The notes: a model not told the origin generated them from the letters alone. Counted from the first letter of the stretch, positions 17,222-26,888 are shown. The stretch: DNA of 64,000 bases from Pseudomonas reactans (GCF_013385825.1 NZ_JACAPG010000020.1:23754-87753); one strand, 5' to 3'. Numbers and translations: made by a program.

Positions 17222-18151
17222 TCAAGGACGATAGAGAATCGCCGACCCCCAAGACAAGCCCACACCAAACCCGCTGATGGCCACGCGTTTCCAGGTGGCG
17301 TCCATCACGTGCTTTTCCAGCAACAGCGGAATGCTCGACGACACGGTGTTGCCGGTCTCGACCATGTCCTTGATGAACTTGTCCACCGGTGCATCTTCAA
17401 AGCGTCGCGCCACGGCGTCGACAATCGCCGCACTGCCCTGGTGGATGCAGAACGCGTCGATCTCGTCGGCCTTGAGATCCGACTCATTGAGCAGCTCGTG
17501 CAAATGCGCCGGCACCTTGAGCAAGGCGAAGTTGAATACCTGACGGCCATTCATGAAGAACACGCCATCGCTGACCTTCAGGTGCGGCGCGCCGGAACCG
17601 TCGGTGCCGAACTTGGACTTGCCCAGCAACCACGGCGCGTCTTCGCCCATCCAGGTAGCCGTAGCGGCATCGCCGAACAGCATGGTGGTGTTGCGGTCTT
17701 CCGGGTCGACAATCTTGGAGTACGGATCGGCAGTGATCAGCAGGCCGTTTTTCAGGCCGGCGGCTTCCATGAAGCCCTTCATCGCGTAGATGCCGTAGAC
17801 GTAGCCGGAGCAGCCCAGGGAAATATCGAACGCAGCGACGTGGGTCGGCAAGCCGAGTTTGTCCTGGACGATGGCAGCCGTGTGCGGCAAGCCCTCTTCA
17901 TCGCCGTTCTGGGTGACGACGATCAGCGCGTCAATCGACTCGCGCTTCAAATCCGGGTTGTTGGCAAACAAAGCGTTGACCGCCTCGACACACAGATCGG
18001 AGGTTTCCTGCGCCGCTTCCTTGCGCGGCAGGAACGCCGACCCGATCTTGCCAATGATGAACTCTTCATCCTTGGCGAATTTGGCACCCTGGGCGTAGTT
18101 ATCGATCCCGTCTGCCGGCACGTAACTGGCGATGCTTTTTATGCCAATCAT
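17222..18151 (-). CDS. Ketoacyl-ACP synthase III (FabH-like) in the flagellin locus
   Basis: A 309-residue KAS III enzyme. The thiolase-fold triad is intact: Cys114 (SLGCSGYVYG), His237 (CIHQGS) and Asn268 (TGNTVSS). KAS III enzymes condense acyl-CoA with malonyl-ACP. In pseudomonads a homologue in the flagellar glycosylation island is thought to help make the acyl group on the viosamine-type sugar of flagellin; that role is inferred here from position. No glycosyltransferase or sugar-nucleotide gene lies beside it in this window. It is isolated from flgL by 275 bases and from fliC by a terminator. It could instead be a second housekeeping FabH. Confidence 0.88.
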   Translation of the reverse strand: MIGIKSIASYVPADGIDNYAQGAKFAKDEEFIIGKIGSAFLPRKEAAQETSDLCVEAVNALFANNPDLKRESIDALIVVTQNGDEEGLPHTAAIVQDKLGLPTHVAAFDISLGCSGYVYGIYAMKGFMEAAGLKNGLLITADPYSKIVDPEDRNTTMLFGDAATATWMGEDAPWLLGKSKFGTDGSGAPHLKVSDGVFFMNGRQVFNFALLKVPAHLHELLNESDLKADEIDAFCIHQGSAAIVDAVARRFEDAPVDKFIKDMVETGNTVSSSIPLLLEKHVMDATWKRVAISGFGVGLSWGSAILYRP

Positions 18152-18382
18152 TGTGGCTTCCCAATACTAAATAGCTGGAGAACACCCCTGGGCCACGCCC
18201 GGAGTGCTGACAATAAAGGGGATAACCCCATAAAAATCTCGCTGAAAGCCGCCTCGCAAGGACCCTGTGACGACTTATCCTTTTCACACGATACAGTGAA
18301 GATGCGCTTTATGACTCACAGGTCACTCAATTGTGTGTGCTTTGTGCAAAACCTTCAAACAATTAAATCCCGGAAACGACAA

Positions 18383-18410
18383 CGGCCCGCTCTGTTTCCA
18401 GGGCGGGCCG
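18383..18410 (-). terminator. Hairpin after flgL
   Basis: CGGCCCGC (18383-18390) pairs exactly with GCGGGCCG (18403-18410) around a 12-base loop, starting 17 bases after the flgL stop on the minus strand. The following bases TTGTCGTTTCC are only moderately T-rich, so it may be a weak intrinsic terminator or an RNA-stabilising stem. Confidence 0.6.
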
Positions 18411-18426
18411 CTTGGGGTGGCGCCGA

Positions 18427-20022
18427 TTACATCTTGTTGAACAGGCTCAACTGGGCAATTTTAACAAAGGCCAGCTGCGAAGCCTGCAGCATGGTTTGCT
18501 GCAACGTCAGGTTGATGGCAGCCTCACCGATATCGATATTGGCCAGCGAGCTCATCGTCTGCGAATTAGCCAAACCCAAGCTCGCGTTCTCCTCTGCCTG
18601 TATATCCAAAGCGTTCTGACGAGCACCGATAGAGCCGCGCACCTGATCAATCTGAGTCTTGGCGTTGTTCAGGTTGCCAATGGTCTTGGCCACCACATCC
18701 TTAAGCTTGTTTTGCGCAACAAGATTTCCGTCCGTTGGCGCCTGCAAGGTTTTGCGCAATTGACTCAGGGTATCCAGCACATTCTCGTTCTTGGTACTCG
18801 TGGCCCCAACCGCAAATTGATCACCCGGCCCTGGCGGCGGCGTGGCGGTCACATCAAAAGTAACGCCAGCCACAGTGATCGAGGTCGCGCCAGCTGCCAG
18901 GGTGCCGCTAGCAATTGACTTGCTGTCCGGCGTGTAAGGTTGCGCAAACACATCATAAGTGCCGCCTGCGCCGAACTTGATCATGGCGCCCGAGTTGGGG
19001 AAGGTGCTGGCGTAAGCCGCAGGGTCCGTCACCTTGCCTCCACTCATTTGCGCAGATGTCGGGTTGCTGGCGGTACGCGACACACTGAATACATCCGGCT
19101 TCGTACTGAGACTGAAAGACTTGCCGGCAACCGCCGCATCAGTCGGAGCACCCGGTGCCACATCCTTGCCCAGGTTCAAGCTGATATCGAACTTCACACC
19201 TCGCAGATTGACACTGGACGCGCCCTCCTTCGTTGCATCAAAGGTACCATTGCCAGGAATTTCCGACGTGATGTCGTTACCGTCTTTGTCGGTTACGCTG
19301 TATTGGGTGCTGCTGCTGAATGTCAGCTTATAGGGCTGGCCGTCGGCAAAGCTCTTACTGTAGGTAGTGCCGGACGTAATCAGGCCAGAGGAAATTGCTA
19401 CCTTGCCGTCATCCACAGCAGGTGGTACCAGGATCCGCGTTGCCTGGGTTCGCCCCGTGTTGGGAGAACCTTCAAGCAGAGATTTGCCGGTGTCTCCAGC
19501 TGACATCGTAAGGCTATTCGAAATCTGCAGGCTCAGCGGGGTCTCATCGCCTTGATAAGTGTAGGTGCCATCGTTGTTACGGGAATAGGGAGGGGTCTCT
19601 GTCTTACTTCCCGAGAACATGTACTTGCCATTGGCATCCTTGGAGTTGAGCAGGCCGAGTATCTGGTCTTCAAGCGCCCCCACTTCGCTGGCAATTGACT
19701 TGCGATCGTCGTCACTGATGCCAACGTTACCGGCACGCAGCGCCAGCTCGCTGGCTTTCTGCAGCGCGGTGTTGACACTATCCAGCACGCTTTCTTCGTT
19801 CGTAAGGGAGTTCTTCAAACTATTAATGTTGCCGTTGAACTGCCCCAGCATATCTTTCTGTTGTTGCAACAAAAGCAGTCGGGCAGCGGCAACAGGATCA
19901 TCGCCCGCAGTTTGCACCCGCACACCGGAACTCGCTTGATCCTGGGCCTTCACCACACTGGAATAGTTATTTTGATACTGATTTGCACTGACTTCGTAAA
20001 ACTGCTGTGTAGAAATACGCAT
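18427..20022 (-). CDS. flgL: Flagellar hook-filament junction protein FlgL (HAP3)
   Basis: A 531-residue flagellin-like junction protein. Conserved ends: MRISTQQFYEVSANQYQNNY and a C-terminal flagellin-like helix region (IDQVRGSIGARQNALDIQAEENASLGLANSQ). It is much longer than the ~317-residue enteric FlgL because of an insert around residues 150-430 with beta-rich, Ser/Thr/Gly-rich sequence, as found in pseudomonads. FlgL forms the last ring of the hook-filament junction. It starts 14 bases after flgK ends. Confidence 0.96.
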   Translation of the reverse strand: MRISTQQFYEVSANQYQNNYSSVVKAQDQASSGVRVQTAGDDPVAAARLLLLQQQKDMLGQFNGNINSLKNSLTNEESVLDSVNTALQKASELALRAGNVGISDDDRKSIASEVGALEDQILGLLNSKDANGKYMFSGSKTETPPYSRNNDGTYTYQGDETPLSLQISNSLTMSAGDTGKSLLEGSPNTGRTQATRILVPPAVDDGKVAISSGLITSGTTYSKSFADGQPYKLTFSSSTQYSVTDKDGNDITSEIPGNGTFDATKEGASSVNLRGVKFDISLNLGKDVAPGAPTDAAVAGKSFSLSTKPDVFSVSRTASNPTSAQMSGGKVTDPAAYASTFPNSGAMIKFGAGGTYDVFAQPYTPDSKSIASGTLAAGATSITVAGVTFDVTATPPPGPGDQFAVGATSTKNENVLDTLSQLRKTLQAPTDGNLVAQNKLKDVVAKTIGNLNNAKTQIDQVRGSIGARQNALDIQAEENASLGLANSQTMSSLANIDIGEAAINLTLQQTMLQASQLAFVKIAQLSLFNKM

Positions 20023-20036
20023 CGTCCCAGACTCCT

Positions 20037-22091
20037 TTAAAGGGCATTGATCAGTGTGCTGAAGGTTTCTTGCGCAGCTTTGATGATCTGCGACGACGCG
20101 GTGTAGTACTGCTGGAATCTGATCATGTCGCCCGCCTCTTCATCCAGGTTGACCTGAGAGACTGAATTACGCGCATTTTTGTTGGCGGTCAGCAGCGCGT
20201 TGGTCGCCGTGCTGTCGGAAGCTGCCGAAGCGGCTTTGCCGCCCACGGTCGATACCAACTTGCTGTTGGCCCCCACCAGACTGGTACCGCCACTGCCATC
20301 CGCAGCCGTACCAACAGTCGCCTTGGTCTGCAGGTTGAGCAGTTCCTGGGCGTTGCGGTTGTCGGACTTGCCGGAGGCGTTGAAGGAAAAGGTGGTGCTA
20401 TCACCGCCAGCCGGCGAGCCGCCCACTGTAGTGTCGAAGCTGAAACTTTTGGCCGGCGTCACCAGCGCACCGTTGGCATCGCGCATAGGGACGTTGATCG
20501 TAATTTTATTGGCCTGCCCCGGGACGATGCTGCCGGTGCCGATCGGGTTACCCTGCGCATCATTGACCGTATACGACTGAGTACCATCGGCGGCCGGTTT
20601 GCCGAACACCATCTTCACCGGCATCGAATGCTCGATACCCGTACGCAATTGAGCGGAATTGGCACCACCGTAGATGTCCACGGGCAGGGTCAGGGTAGGC
20701 GGCGTGAAGGTACCGGTGCCCGAATTGGTCTTGCTGGCTTCGCCCAGCAATGGCGCAGCAAACGCAATCTTGCTCGGGTCAGTGAGCACCGTGCCGATGT
20801 CTTTGGCACCGTTGGCGGTCGGGCTGACTTTGAAGCTGTCACCCGTGGCCATCGGGCCCTTGCCGTCGAGTGCCAGGGTAAAGCCATCGATCACTGCAGG
20901 TGGGGTGGCGTTGATATTGAACGTGCCCATGGCCTTGCCATCGGAACGCACCACGGTGACGTTGTTCGGGTTGGCGCTGTCGCTGAAGGTGACTTTGTAA
21001 TCGAAGTTGGTCAGCTTGCTGCTGTCCTTGATCGTCACGTTCAGGTTGCCGGAGCCAGCACTATTGCCAGCCGACGCCTGGCTGCGCTGGGCAATGGCGA
21101 CGGCGCTGTTGATGTCCTTGAACAGCGAGGCGCCAAACTGGCCGTTGAGGTCCAGGCCCTGGCCCAACTGCTTGTTGATGGTGTCTGCGGTGACGATGGC
21201 AAGACGCCCCAGGTCATTGATGGCTGGCATCAGGACGTCACTGCGATAGCGCAACAGACCGCCGATGCTGCCGCCGCTGATCACGTCGCCCAGGTCGAGC
21301 GATTCACCGCCGCCCACGTTGAGCTGGATGGTGAACTGGCTGGTGTCGTTCTTGCTCGGCACTGCGGAGATGGTGTTGGACTGATCACCCAGCACCAACG
21401 ACTGGCCGGAACCGGTGCTGACACTGAATACACCGTTCTTTTCCGTGGCGGTCACGCCGACCAGTTCATTCAGCGAACGCACCGCCTCGGCACGCGCATC
21501 CAGCAGATTGGCCGGGGCCGAATTCGACGAACCCTGTGCCTGGGAGATCTGTTTGTTAAGGGAGGCAATCGACGACGTCAGCTTGTTGACCTGATCGCTC
21601 ATCGATGTCAATTGGCTGTTGATCGTCTCTTTCTGCTGACCTAACTGGTTGGAGATCGAGTTGAAACGATTACTCAGTGTTTGCGCACTGGTGAGAAAGA
21701 GCTGACGGGCCGAGCTGTCACTCGGGTTGGCAGAAGCAGTCTGCGCGGCAGCGAAGAACGCGCTGAGTACCGCCGACATGCCGGTGGTCTTGTCCGACAA
21801 GGTCTTGTCGACGGCACTGACCTGATCCAGGTACGCCTTGGCATCGCTGTTGAGCGCAGTGCTGTTCTGGTAAGCCGTATCGAGGAACTCGTTATACACC
21901 CGACGCACATCGGACAGGGTAGTGCCGCTGCCGATGAACACGCCGCCAAACTGGTTCACCGCACTCGCGTTCTGAGTGGTCTGCTGGCGCGAATACCCTG
22001 GGGTATTCACGTTGGCAATGTTGTTACTCAAGACCGACAACGATCCTTGAGAGGCGTTGAGCCCCGACATCCCGATACTGAGCAAACTCAT
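20037..22091 (-). CDS. flgK: Flagellar hook-associated protein FlgK (HAP1)
   Basis: A 684-residue junction protein. The N terminus MSLLSIGMSGLNASQGSLSV and the rod/hook signature NNIANVNTPGYSRQ are typical, and the C terminus ends in the D0 helix (VNLDEEAGDMIRFQQYYTASSQIIKAAQETFSTLINAL). The protein is longer than the enteric form (~550) owing to central domains. It is exported by the flagellar type III system and links hook to filament. Gene order flgJ-K-L with 10- and 14-base gaps indicates one operon. Confidence 0.97.
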   Translation of the reverse strand: MSLLSIGMSGLNASQGSLSVLSNNIANVNTPGYSRQQTTQNASAVNQFGGVFIGSGTTLSDVRRVYNEFLDTAYQNSTALNSDAKAYLDQVSAVDKTLSDKTTGMSAVLSAFFAAAQTASANPSDSSARQLFLTSAQTLSNRFNSISNQLGQQKETINSQLTSMSDQVNKLTSSIASLNKQISQAQGSSNSAPANLLDARAEAVRSLNELVGVTATEKNGVFSVSTGSGQSLVLGDQSNTISAVPSKNDTSQFTIQLNVGGGESLDLGDVISGGSIGGLLRYRSDVLMPAINDLGRLAIVTADTINKQLGQGLDLNGQFGASLFKDINSAVAIAQRSQASAGNSAGSGNLNVTIKDSSKLTNFDYKVTFSDSANPNNVTVVRSDGKAMGTFNINATPPAVIDGFTLALDGKGPMATGDSFKVSPTANGAKDIGTVLTDPSKIAFAAPLLGEASKTNSGTGTFTPPTLTLPVDIYGGANSAQLRTGIEHSMPVKMVFGKPAADGTQSYTVNDAQGNPIGTGSIVPGQANKITINVPMRDANGALVTPAKSFSFDTTVGGSPAGGDSTTFSFNASGKSDNRNAQELLNLQTKATVGTAADGSGGTSLVGANSKLVSTVGGKAASAASDSTATNALLTANKNARNSVSQVNLDEEAGDMIRFQQYYTASSQIIKAAQETFSTLINAL

Positions 22092-22101
22092 GGTTCAGAC
22101 C

Positions 22102-23373
22102 TTATAAATGTGTGGTTGCGCCAGCGGCAGCGTAATTCTGGTAACTGTCCATCGTTTTGGCGATCTGCGAAATCTTGCTGGCATAGGCCGGATCGGTGGC
22201 GTAACCGGCTTTTTGCAACTCGCGAACAAACTGTTCCGGGTTGTCGGCCGACTTCACAACTTCTTTATAGCGATCATTGCTTTGCAGCAACGTCACCAGG
22301 TCATGGAAGCTGTCCTGGTAAGAATCGTAGGAACGAAACTGCGCCGTTTCCTTGACCATCGCCCCATCACGGAACTCACTGGTGATCGCGCGAGCTTGGC
22401 CGCCCTGCCAACTCTGGCCGGCCTTGATGCCGAACAGGTTGTGGCTGCTGCTGCCGTCTTCGGCGCGCATCACCGATTTACCCCAGCCGGTTTCCAGGGC
22501 GGCCTGGGCCACCAGGTACTTCGGATCGACACCAATACGGGCGGCGGCGGCCTTGGCCATCGGCAACATGGTGGCGACAAACTCATCCTGCGAACTGAAG
22601 GCTTTCTTCGCCGGCGCCAACGGTGGCTGGGCCACGGCGCGGCCGTAGACCTGCATGCGCCCGCTAGGCACGGCGAAAGTACGCGCCGCACTGTTGACGA
22701 CATTGTCGTCAGCGGCGCTGTTACGCAGTGGCGCGGCCTTGGCTTCGCCGGTCACCTGGGTGCTCGGCACAATGCCGGCAAGCAGGCGATCAGTCAGCTT
22801 GCTCGGCAAGGCGATGCGCCGCTGGTTCATCAATTCCATGTCATTGCTATGGGCCGACGGGGCACCCGCCTGTGGCTCAGCCACGCGGTAAGCCCACAGC
22901 GGACGCTGGCCATTGGAGCGGCCCAAAGGCCCATCAGCCTGGGTGCCTGCGGCAATTTCTGTCGGCACATCAACTTTCTTCACAGGCTCAGCCGCCGCCG
23001 GGCCTTGCAAGGTGGCGGCCTGGGCCTCCACTGGTTTGTTCTTCTGCATCTGGCGCATCAGCACGTCGGCCAAGCCGATACCACCGCCTTCGCGGGACAT
23101 CGAGACTGCGAGCTGCTGGTCGTACATTTCCTGGTACTGCTTGGCGGCCGGCGTGTTCATCGGGTTGTCCTTGCCCAACGCCTCGGTGGCCGAACGCATG
23201 GACTTGAGCATCTCGCTCAGGAACAACGATTCGAACTCCTGCGCCACCTTGCGCATGTTGCCTTCGCTGTTCTTGTCGGCACCGACCTTGAGCTGGTTAA
23301 GCCGGTTCAAGTCGGAGTAGGACCCCGAGTCCGCCGTGCTGCTGATCCCGCTCTTGCGCATATCCATGGCCAT
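22102..23373 (-). CDS. flgJ: Rod cap protein / peptidoglycan hydrolase FlgJ
   Basis: A 423-residue two-domain protein. The N-terminal domain (~20-110, with VAQEFESLFLSEMLKSMR and NPMNTPAAKQYQEMYDQQLA) is the rod-capping part. The C-terminal domain (~270-415) is a beta-N-acetylglucosaminidase of the FlgJ/LytG type, with LAQAALETGWGKSV containing the catalytic glutamate and HNLFGIKAG. The long middle linker is Pro/Ala-rich and variable. FlgJ opens the cell wall for the growing rod. It starts 4 bases after flgI ends. Confidence 0.96.
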   Translation of the reverse strand: MAMDMRKSGISSTADSGSYSDLNRLNQLKVGADKNSEGNMRKVAQEFESLFLSEMLKSMRSATEALGKDNPMNTPAAKQYQEMYDQQLAVSMSREGGGIGLADVLMRQMQKNKPVEAQAATLQGPAAAEPVKKVDVPTEIAAGTQADGPLGRSNGQRPLWAYRVAEPQAGAPSAHSNDMELMNQRRIALPSKLTDRLLAGIVPSTQVTGEAKAAPLRNSAADDNVVNSAARTFAVPSGRMQVYGRAVAQPPLAPAKKAFSSQDEFVATMLPMAKAAAARIGVDPKYLVAQAALETGWGKSVMRAEDGSSSHNLFGIKAGQSWQGGQARAITSEFRDGAMVKETAQFRSYDSYQDSFHDLVTLLQSNDRYKEVVKSADNPEQFVRELQKAGYATDPAYASKISQIAKTMDSYQNYAAAGATTHL

Positions 23374-23377
23374 GGCC

Positions 23378-24493
23378 TCAGATCACAATCAGGTCGGCTT
23401 GCAAGGCGCCGGCCTGTTTCAATGCTTCGAGGATCGCCATCAAGTCGCCGGGCGCAGCGCCCACCTGGTTCACCGCGCGGACAATCTCATCCAGGGTGGT
23501 GCCAGGGCCGAACTTGAACATCGGCTTGGCTTCTTGCTGGGCGTTGACGCGCGAACGCGGCACCACCGCCGTCTGGCCGTTGGACAACGGTCCAGGCTGG
23601 CTGACGATCGGGTCTTCGGTGATGGTCACGGTCAGGCTGCCGTGGGTCACCGCTGCCGGCGACACCTTGACGTTCTGACCGATCACGATGGTGCCGGTAC
23701 GCGAGTTGATGATGACCTTGGCCACGGCCTGGCCTGGGTCGACCTCAAGGTTTTCCAGGATCGACAAATAGTCGACGCGCTGGCTGGGGTCCAGTGGCGC
23801 GGTCACACGGATCGAGCCGCCGTCGATGGCCTGGGCCACGCCAGGGCCGAGCATGTCGTTGATCTTGTCGACTACGCGCTTGGCGGTGGTGAAGTCGGAA
23901 CGGTTGAGGTTCAGGGTCAAGCTGTTGCCCTGGTTGAAGCCGCTTGGCACGGTGCGTTCAACCGTGGCGCCACCTGGGATCCGACCGGCTGACGGCACGT
24001 TGACGGTGATCTTCGAACCGTCACGACCTTCGGCGTCAAACCCGCCCACCACCAGATTGCCCTGGGCAATGGCGTAGACGTTGCCGTCGATACCCTTGAG
24101 GGGCGTCATCAGCAAGGTGCCGCCGCGCAGGCTTTTCGAGTTACCAATGGACGACACGGTAATGTCCACCACCTGGCCCGGCTTGGAGAACGCCGGCAAG
24201 TCAGCACTGATCGACACCGCCGCGACGTTTTTCAACTGCACGTTGCCCGAACCCGCCGGCACCTTGATGCCGAACTGCGAGAGCATGTTGTTGAAGGTCT
24301 GCAGGGTGAACGGAGTCTGGGTGGTCTGGTCACCCGTACCGTTGAGCCCCACTACCAGGCCGTAGCCGATCAACTGGTTGGAACGCACGCCGGAGATGCT
24401 GGCGATGTCCTTCAGGCGTTCGGCCTGGGCGACAGCGCTCAAGGAAAGCAGGAGTGCGGCCGCCATCAGCTGTTTGAAGTTCAAAGTGGCCAC
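23378..24493 (-). CDS. flgI: Flagellar P-ring protein FlgI
   Basis: A 371-residue periplasmic ring protein. A cleavable signal peptide is visible (KQLMAAALLLSLSAVAQA, cut before ERLKDIASI). The conserved body includes NQLIGYGLVVGLNGTGDQT. Start choice is uncertain: GTG at 24493 directly abuts the flgH stop, while TTG at 24484 has AGGTGG close upstream; both leave the signal peptide intact. FlgI forms the peptidoglycan-level bushing around the rod. Confidence 0.95.
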   Translation of the reverse strand: MATLNFKQLMAAALLLSLSAVAQAERLKDIASISGVRSNQLIGYGLVVGLNGTGDQTTQTPFTLQTFNNMLSQFGIKVPAGSGNVQLKNVAAVSISADLPAFSKPGQVVDITVSSIGNSKSLRGGTLLMTPLKGIDGNVYAIAQGNLVVGGFDAEGRDGSKITVNVPSAGRIPGGATVERTVPSGFNQGNSLTLNLNRSDFTTAKRVVDKINDMLGPGVAQAIDGGSIRVTAPLDPSQRVDYLSILENLEVDPGQAVAKVIINSRTGTIVIGQNVKVSPAAVTHGSLTVTITEDPIVSQPGPLSNGQTAVVPRSRVNAQQEAKPMFKFGPGTTLDEIVRAVNQVGAAPGDLMAILEALKQAGALQADLIVI

Positions 24494-25189
24494 CTAGAAA
24501 GGGAACAGCGGGCTAAGGAAGAAACGGTCGAACCAGCCCGGTTGGCTTGCATCAGCGAACGAACCTGTACCCGAGTAGGTGATGCGCGCATCGGCAATCC
24601 GCGTCGACGGCACAGTGTTGTCGGTGGAGATGTCATCGGCGCGGACCATGCCGGCAATGCGCACCAGCTCGTCGCCGGTGTTGAGAGTCATCCACTTTTC
24701 ACCGCGCACGGCGATGATGCCGTTGGGCAATACGTCGGCCACAGTCACGGTGATCGAACCGGTCAGGCTGTTGCCCTGCCCTGCCGCGCTCTTGCCGTTG
24801 GTGGCGCGGTCGCCGCTGTAGCCGGCGCTGAGGCTGAGGTCGCCATCACCGAGCGGGTTGTTGGTGTTGGGCACCGCACCGAACAACGAGGTCAGGCCGA
24901 TGTTGGCCTTGCTGGTCTTGCCGATCTGCGAGTTGGCGTTCTTGCTCGCCTGGGTGCGCTCGTTCAGGGTGATGGTGATGATGTCACCGACCCGGAACGC
25001 CTTGCGGTCGCTGTACAGGTTCTGTTCGAAACCGGCCTGGTAGATCGAGCCGTTGTTGGCGGCCGCTGGCAACGGCGTGCGTGGCAACACCGGCGCGTAG
25101 TACGGGTCATTGGGTTTTGGCGTCGGGGCGACACAGCCCGCGAGCACGGCAATCCCACTCAATGCCAGAACAGAAACATAGCGATTCAT
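24494..25189 (-). CDS. flgH: Flagellar L-ring lipoprotein FlgH
   Basis: A 231-residue outer-membrane lipoprotein. The signal peptide ends in a lipobox (IAVLAGC, Cys19). The family signature FRVGDIITITLNERTQASKNA is present. FlgH forms the L-ring in the outer membrane around the rod. It directly abuts flgI and follows flgG by 53 bases. No anomalies. Confidence 0.97.
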   Translation of the reverse strand: MNRYVSVLALSGIAVLAGCVAPTPKPNDPYYAPVLPRTPLPAAANNGSIYQAGFEQNLYSDRKAFRVGDIITITLNERTQASKNANSQIGKTSKANIGLTSLFGAVPNTNNPLGDGDLSLSAGYSGDRATNGKSAAGQGNSLTGSITVTVADVLPNGIIAVRGEKWMTLNTGDELVRIAGMVRADDISTDNTVPSTRIADARITYSGTGSFADASQPGWFDRFFLSPLFPF

Positions 25190-25242
25190 GACCCTTACCT
25201 CACGGTGTTGCAGGCGCCCTCAAGAGCGCCCCATAGACTTGA

Positions 25243-26028
25243 TTACAGATTCTGCGTTACGAACGAAAGCATCTGGTCGGCGGTGGAGATCACCTTGGAG
25301 TTCATCTCGTAGGCGCGCTGGGTGGTGATCATGTTGACCATCTCCTCAACCGTGCTCACGTTGGAGGTTTCCAGGGTGCTTTGCAGCGTGGTGCCGAAAC
25401 CGTTCAAGCCAGGGGTGCCGATTTGCGGCGCGCCGCTGGAGGCGGTTTCCAGGAACAGGTTGTTACCCATGGCTTGCAGGCCAGCCGGGTTGATGAAGTC
25501 GGCGGTCTGCAGGTTGCCGATCACTTGCGACGCGGGGTTACCGGCCACGGTGATGGACACGGTGCCGTCGTTGCCGACGGTGAAGGTCTTGGCGTCGGCG
25601 GGAACGACCACGGCCGGTTCGAGGGCGAAACCGTTGGCGGTGACGATCTGGCCGTTGGAGTCCAGGTGGAAAGTACCGTCACGTGTGTAGGACGTGGTGC
25701 CATCCGGTTGCAGGATCTGGAAGAAACCACGGCCGTTGATGGCCATGTCCAGCGGCTGGCCGGTCTGCTGCAGGTTACCGGCGCTGAAGTTCTTCTGAGT
25801 GCCGACGATCTGCACACCGGTACCCAATTGCAGGCCCGACGGCAGTTCGCTGTCCTGGGTCGACTGGGCGCCTGGCTGCTTCTTGATCTGATAGAGCAAG
25901 TCCTGGAACTCGGCACGGTCACGTTTGAAACCCGTGGTCGACACGTTGGCCAAGTTGTTGGAAATGGTGGTCAGGTTGGTGTCCTGGGCGGACAGGCCTG
26001 TTTTGGCAACCCATAGAGCCGGAAGCAT
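25243..26028 (-). CDS. flgG: Flagellar distal rod protein FlgG
   Basis: A 261-residue rod protein. N-terminal MLPALWVAKTGLSAQDTNLT and the signature ISNNLANVSTTGFKRDRAEF are typical, and the C-terminal D0 helix VEEMVNMITTQRAYEMNSKVI is present. FlgG builds the distal rod that passes through the P and L rings. It is 62 bases downstream of flgF. Length equals that of other FlgG proteins (~260). Confidence 0.98.
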   Translation of the reverse strand: MLPALWVAKTGLSAQDTNLTTISNNLANVSTTGFKRDRAEFQDLLYQIKKQPGAQSTQDSELPSGLQLGTGVQIVGTQKNFSAGNLQQTGQPLDMAINGRGFFQILQPDGTTSYTRDGTFHLDSNGQIVTANGFALEPAVVVPADAKTFTVGNDGTVSITVAGNPASQVIGNLQTADFINPAGLQAMGNNLFLETASSGAPQIGTPGLNGFGTTLQSTLETSNVSTVEEMVNMITTQRAYEMNSKVISTADQMLSFVTQNL

Positions 26029-26090
26029 GCTGTTCTCCTCTGCGCGCCTGTTTGTTGGCGCTACATCACAAATTAATTAGTGGGCTGCAA

Positions 26091-26831
26091 TCAGCTCATC
26101 TGCATGACGCGAGTCATGGCCTGGTCGTCTTCCTTGGCGCTGTTCATCATCTTGATGTGCAGCTCGAACTGCTTGGAAAGCGCCAGCACTGCGGTCATTT
26201 CTTCCACCGCGTTGACGTTGCTCGCCTGCAGGAAACCCGAGGTCAGCGTGACCGTCGCGTCAGCCTGGGCCGGCTGGCCATCCTTGGTGTGGATGGTGCC
26301 GTCGAGGCCTTTATTCATGTTCTTCAGGTCCGGCTGGACCAGCTTGATGCGGTCCACTTCAGCCATCACCCGCGGGCCTTCGCCCATGGCGCGGATGCTG
26401 ATGGTGCCATCAGCCCCCACTTCGATTTTCTGCTGGGGCGGCACGGCAATCGGACCACCGTTGCCCATGATTGGCATGCCGTTGCCGGCCCGCAGCACGC
26501 CCAATGCATCGACGTTCATGCTCGCGCTGCGCACGTAGGCTTCGCTGCCGTCCGGGGTCTGCACGGCCATCCAGCCATTGCCGCTGACGGCAACGTCCAG
26601 GTCACGGCCGGTCTCGATCATCGCGCCAGGAGAAAAGTCAGTGCCCGGGCGCTCAGTCAAGGCAAACGCCCGCGCCGGAAAGCTGTCACCGAACACCGGC
26701 ATCGAACGCGCCTGCTCCAGGTCACGTTGGAAACCATTGGTGGAAATGTTCGCCAGGTTGTTGGCATGGGCCTTCTGCGCCAGAGCATTCTGGCTGGCGC
26801 CGGTCATTGCCACATAAAGGTACTTGTCCAC
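26091..26831 (-). CDS. flgF: Flagellar proximal rod protein FlgF
   Basis: A 246-residue rod protein, starting with GTG at 26831 (VDKYLYVAMTGASQNALAQ). I chose this start because AGAGGAAAG precedes it and family members start with MDKYLYVAMTGA; the open frame upstream to 27038 codes unlike FlgF. It carries the rod signature NNLANISTNGFQRDLEQ and the C-terminal EEMTAVLALSKQFELHIKMM. It is the first gene of the flgF-G-H-I-J-K-L run here. The flgBCDE genes that precede flgF in some pseudomonads are not in this window. Confidence 0.95.
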   Translation of the reverse strand: MDKYLYVAMTGASQNALAQKAHANNLANISTNGFQRDLEQARSMPVFGDSFPARAFALTERPGTDFSPGAMIETGRDLDVAVSGNGWMAVQTPDGSEAYVRSASMNVDALGVLRAGNGMPIMGNGGPIAVPPQQKIEVGADGTISIRAMGEGPRVMAEVDRIKLVQPDLKNMNKGLDGTIHTKDGQPAQADATVTLTSGFLQASNVNAVEEMTAVLALSKQFELHIKMMNSAKEDDQAMTRVMQMS

Positions 26832-26888
26832 GCTCTTTCCTCTTTCTGACGGACGCTTGCCGCCCACCGCTGTACTGATGAGGCTTAA

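Noticed and set aside
17045..18426. A complete flagellin glycosylation island
   Set aside because: Only the ketoacyl synthase is present; no glycosyltransferase or sugar gene can be found between flgL and fliC.
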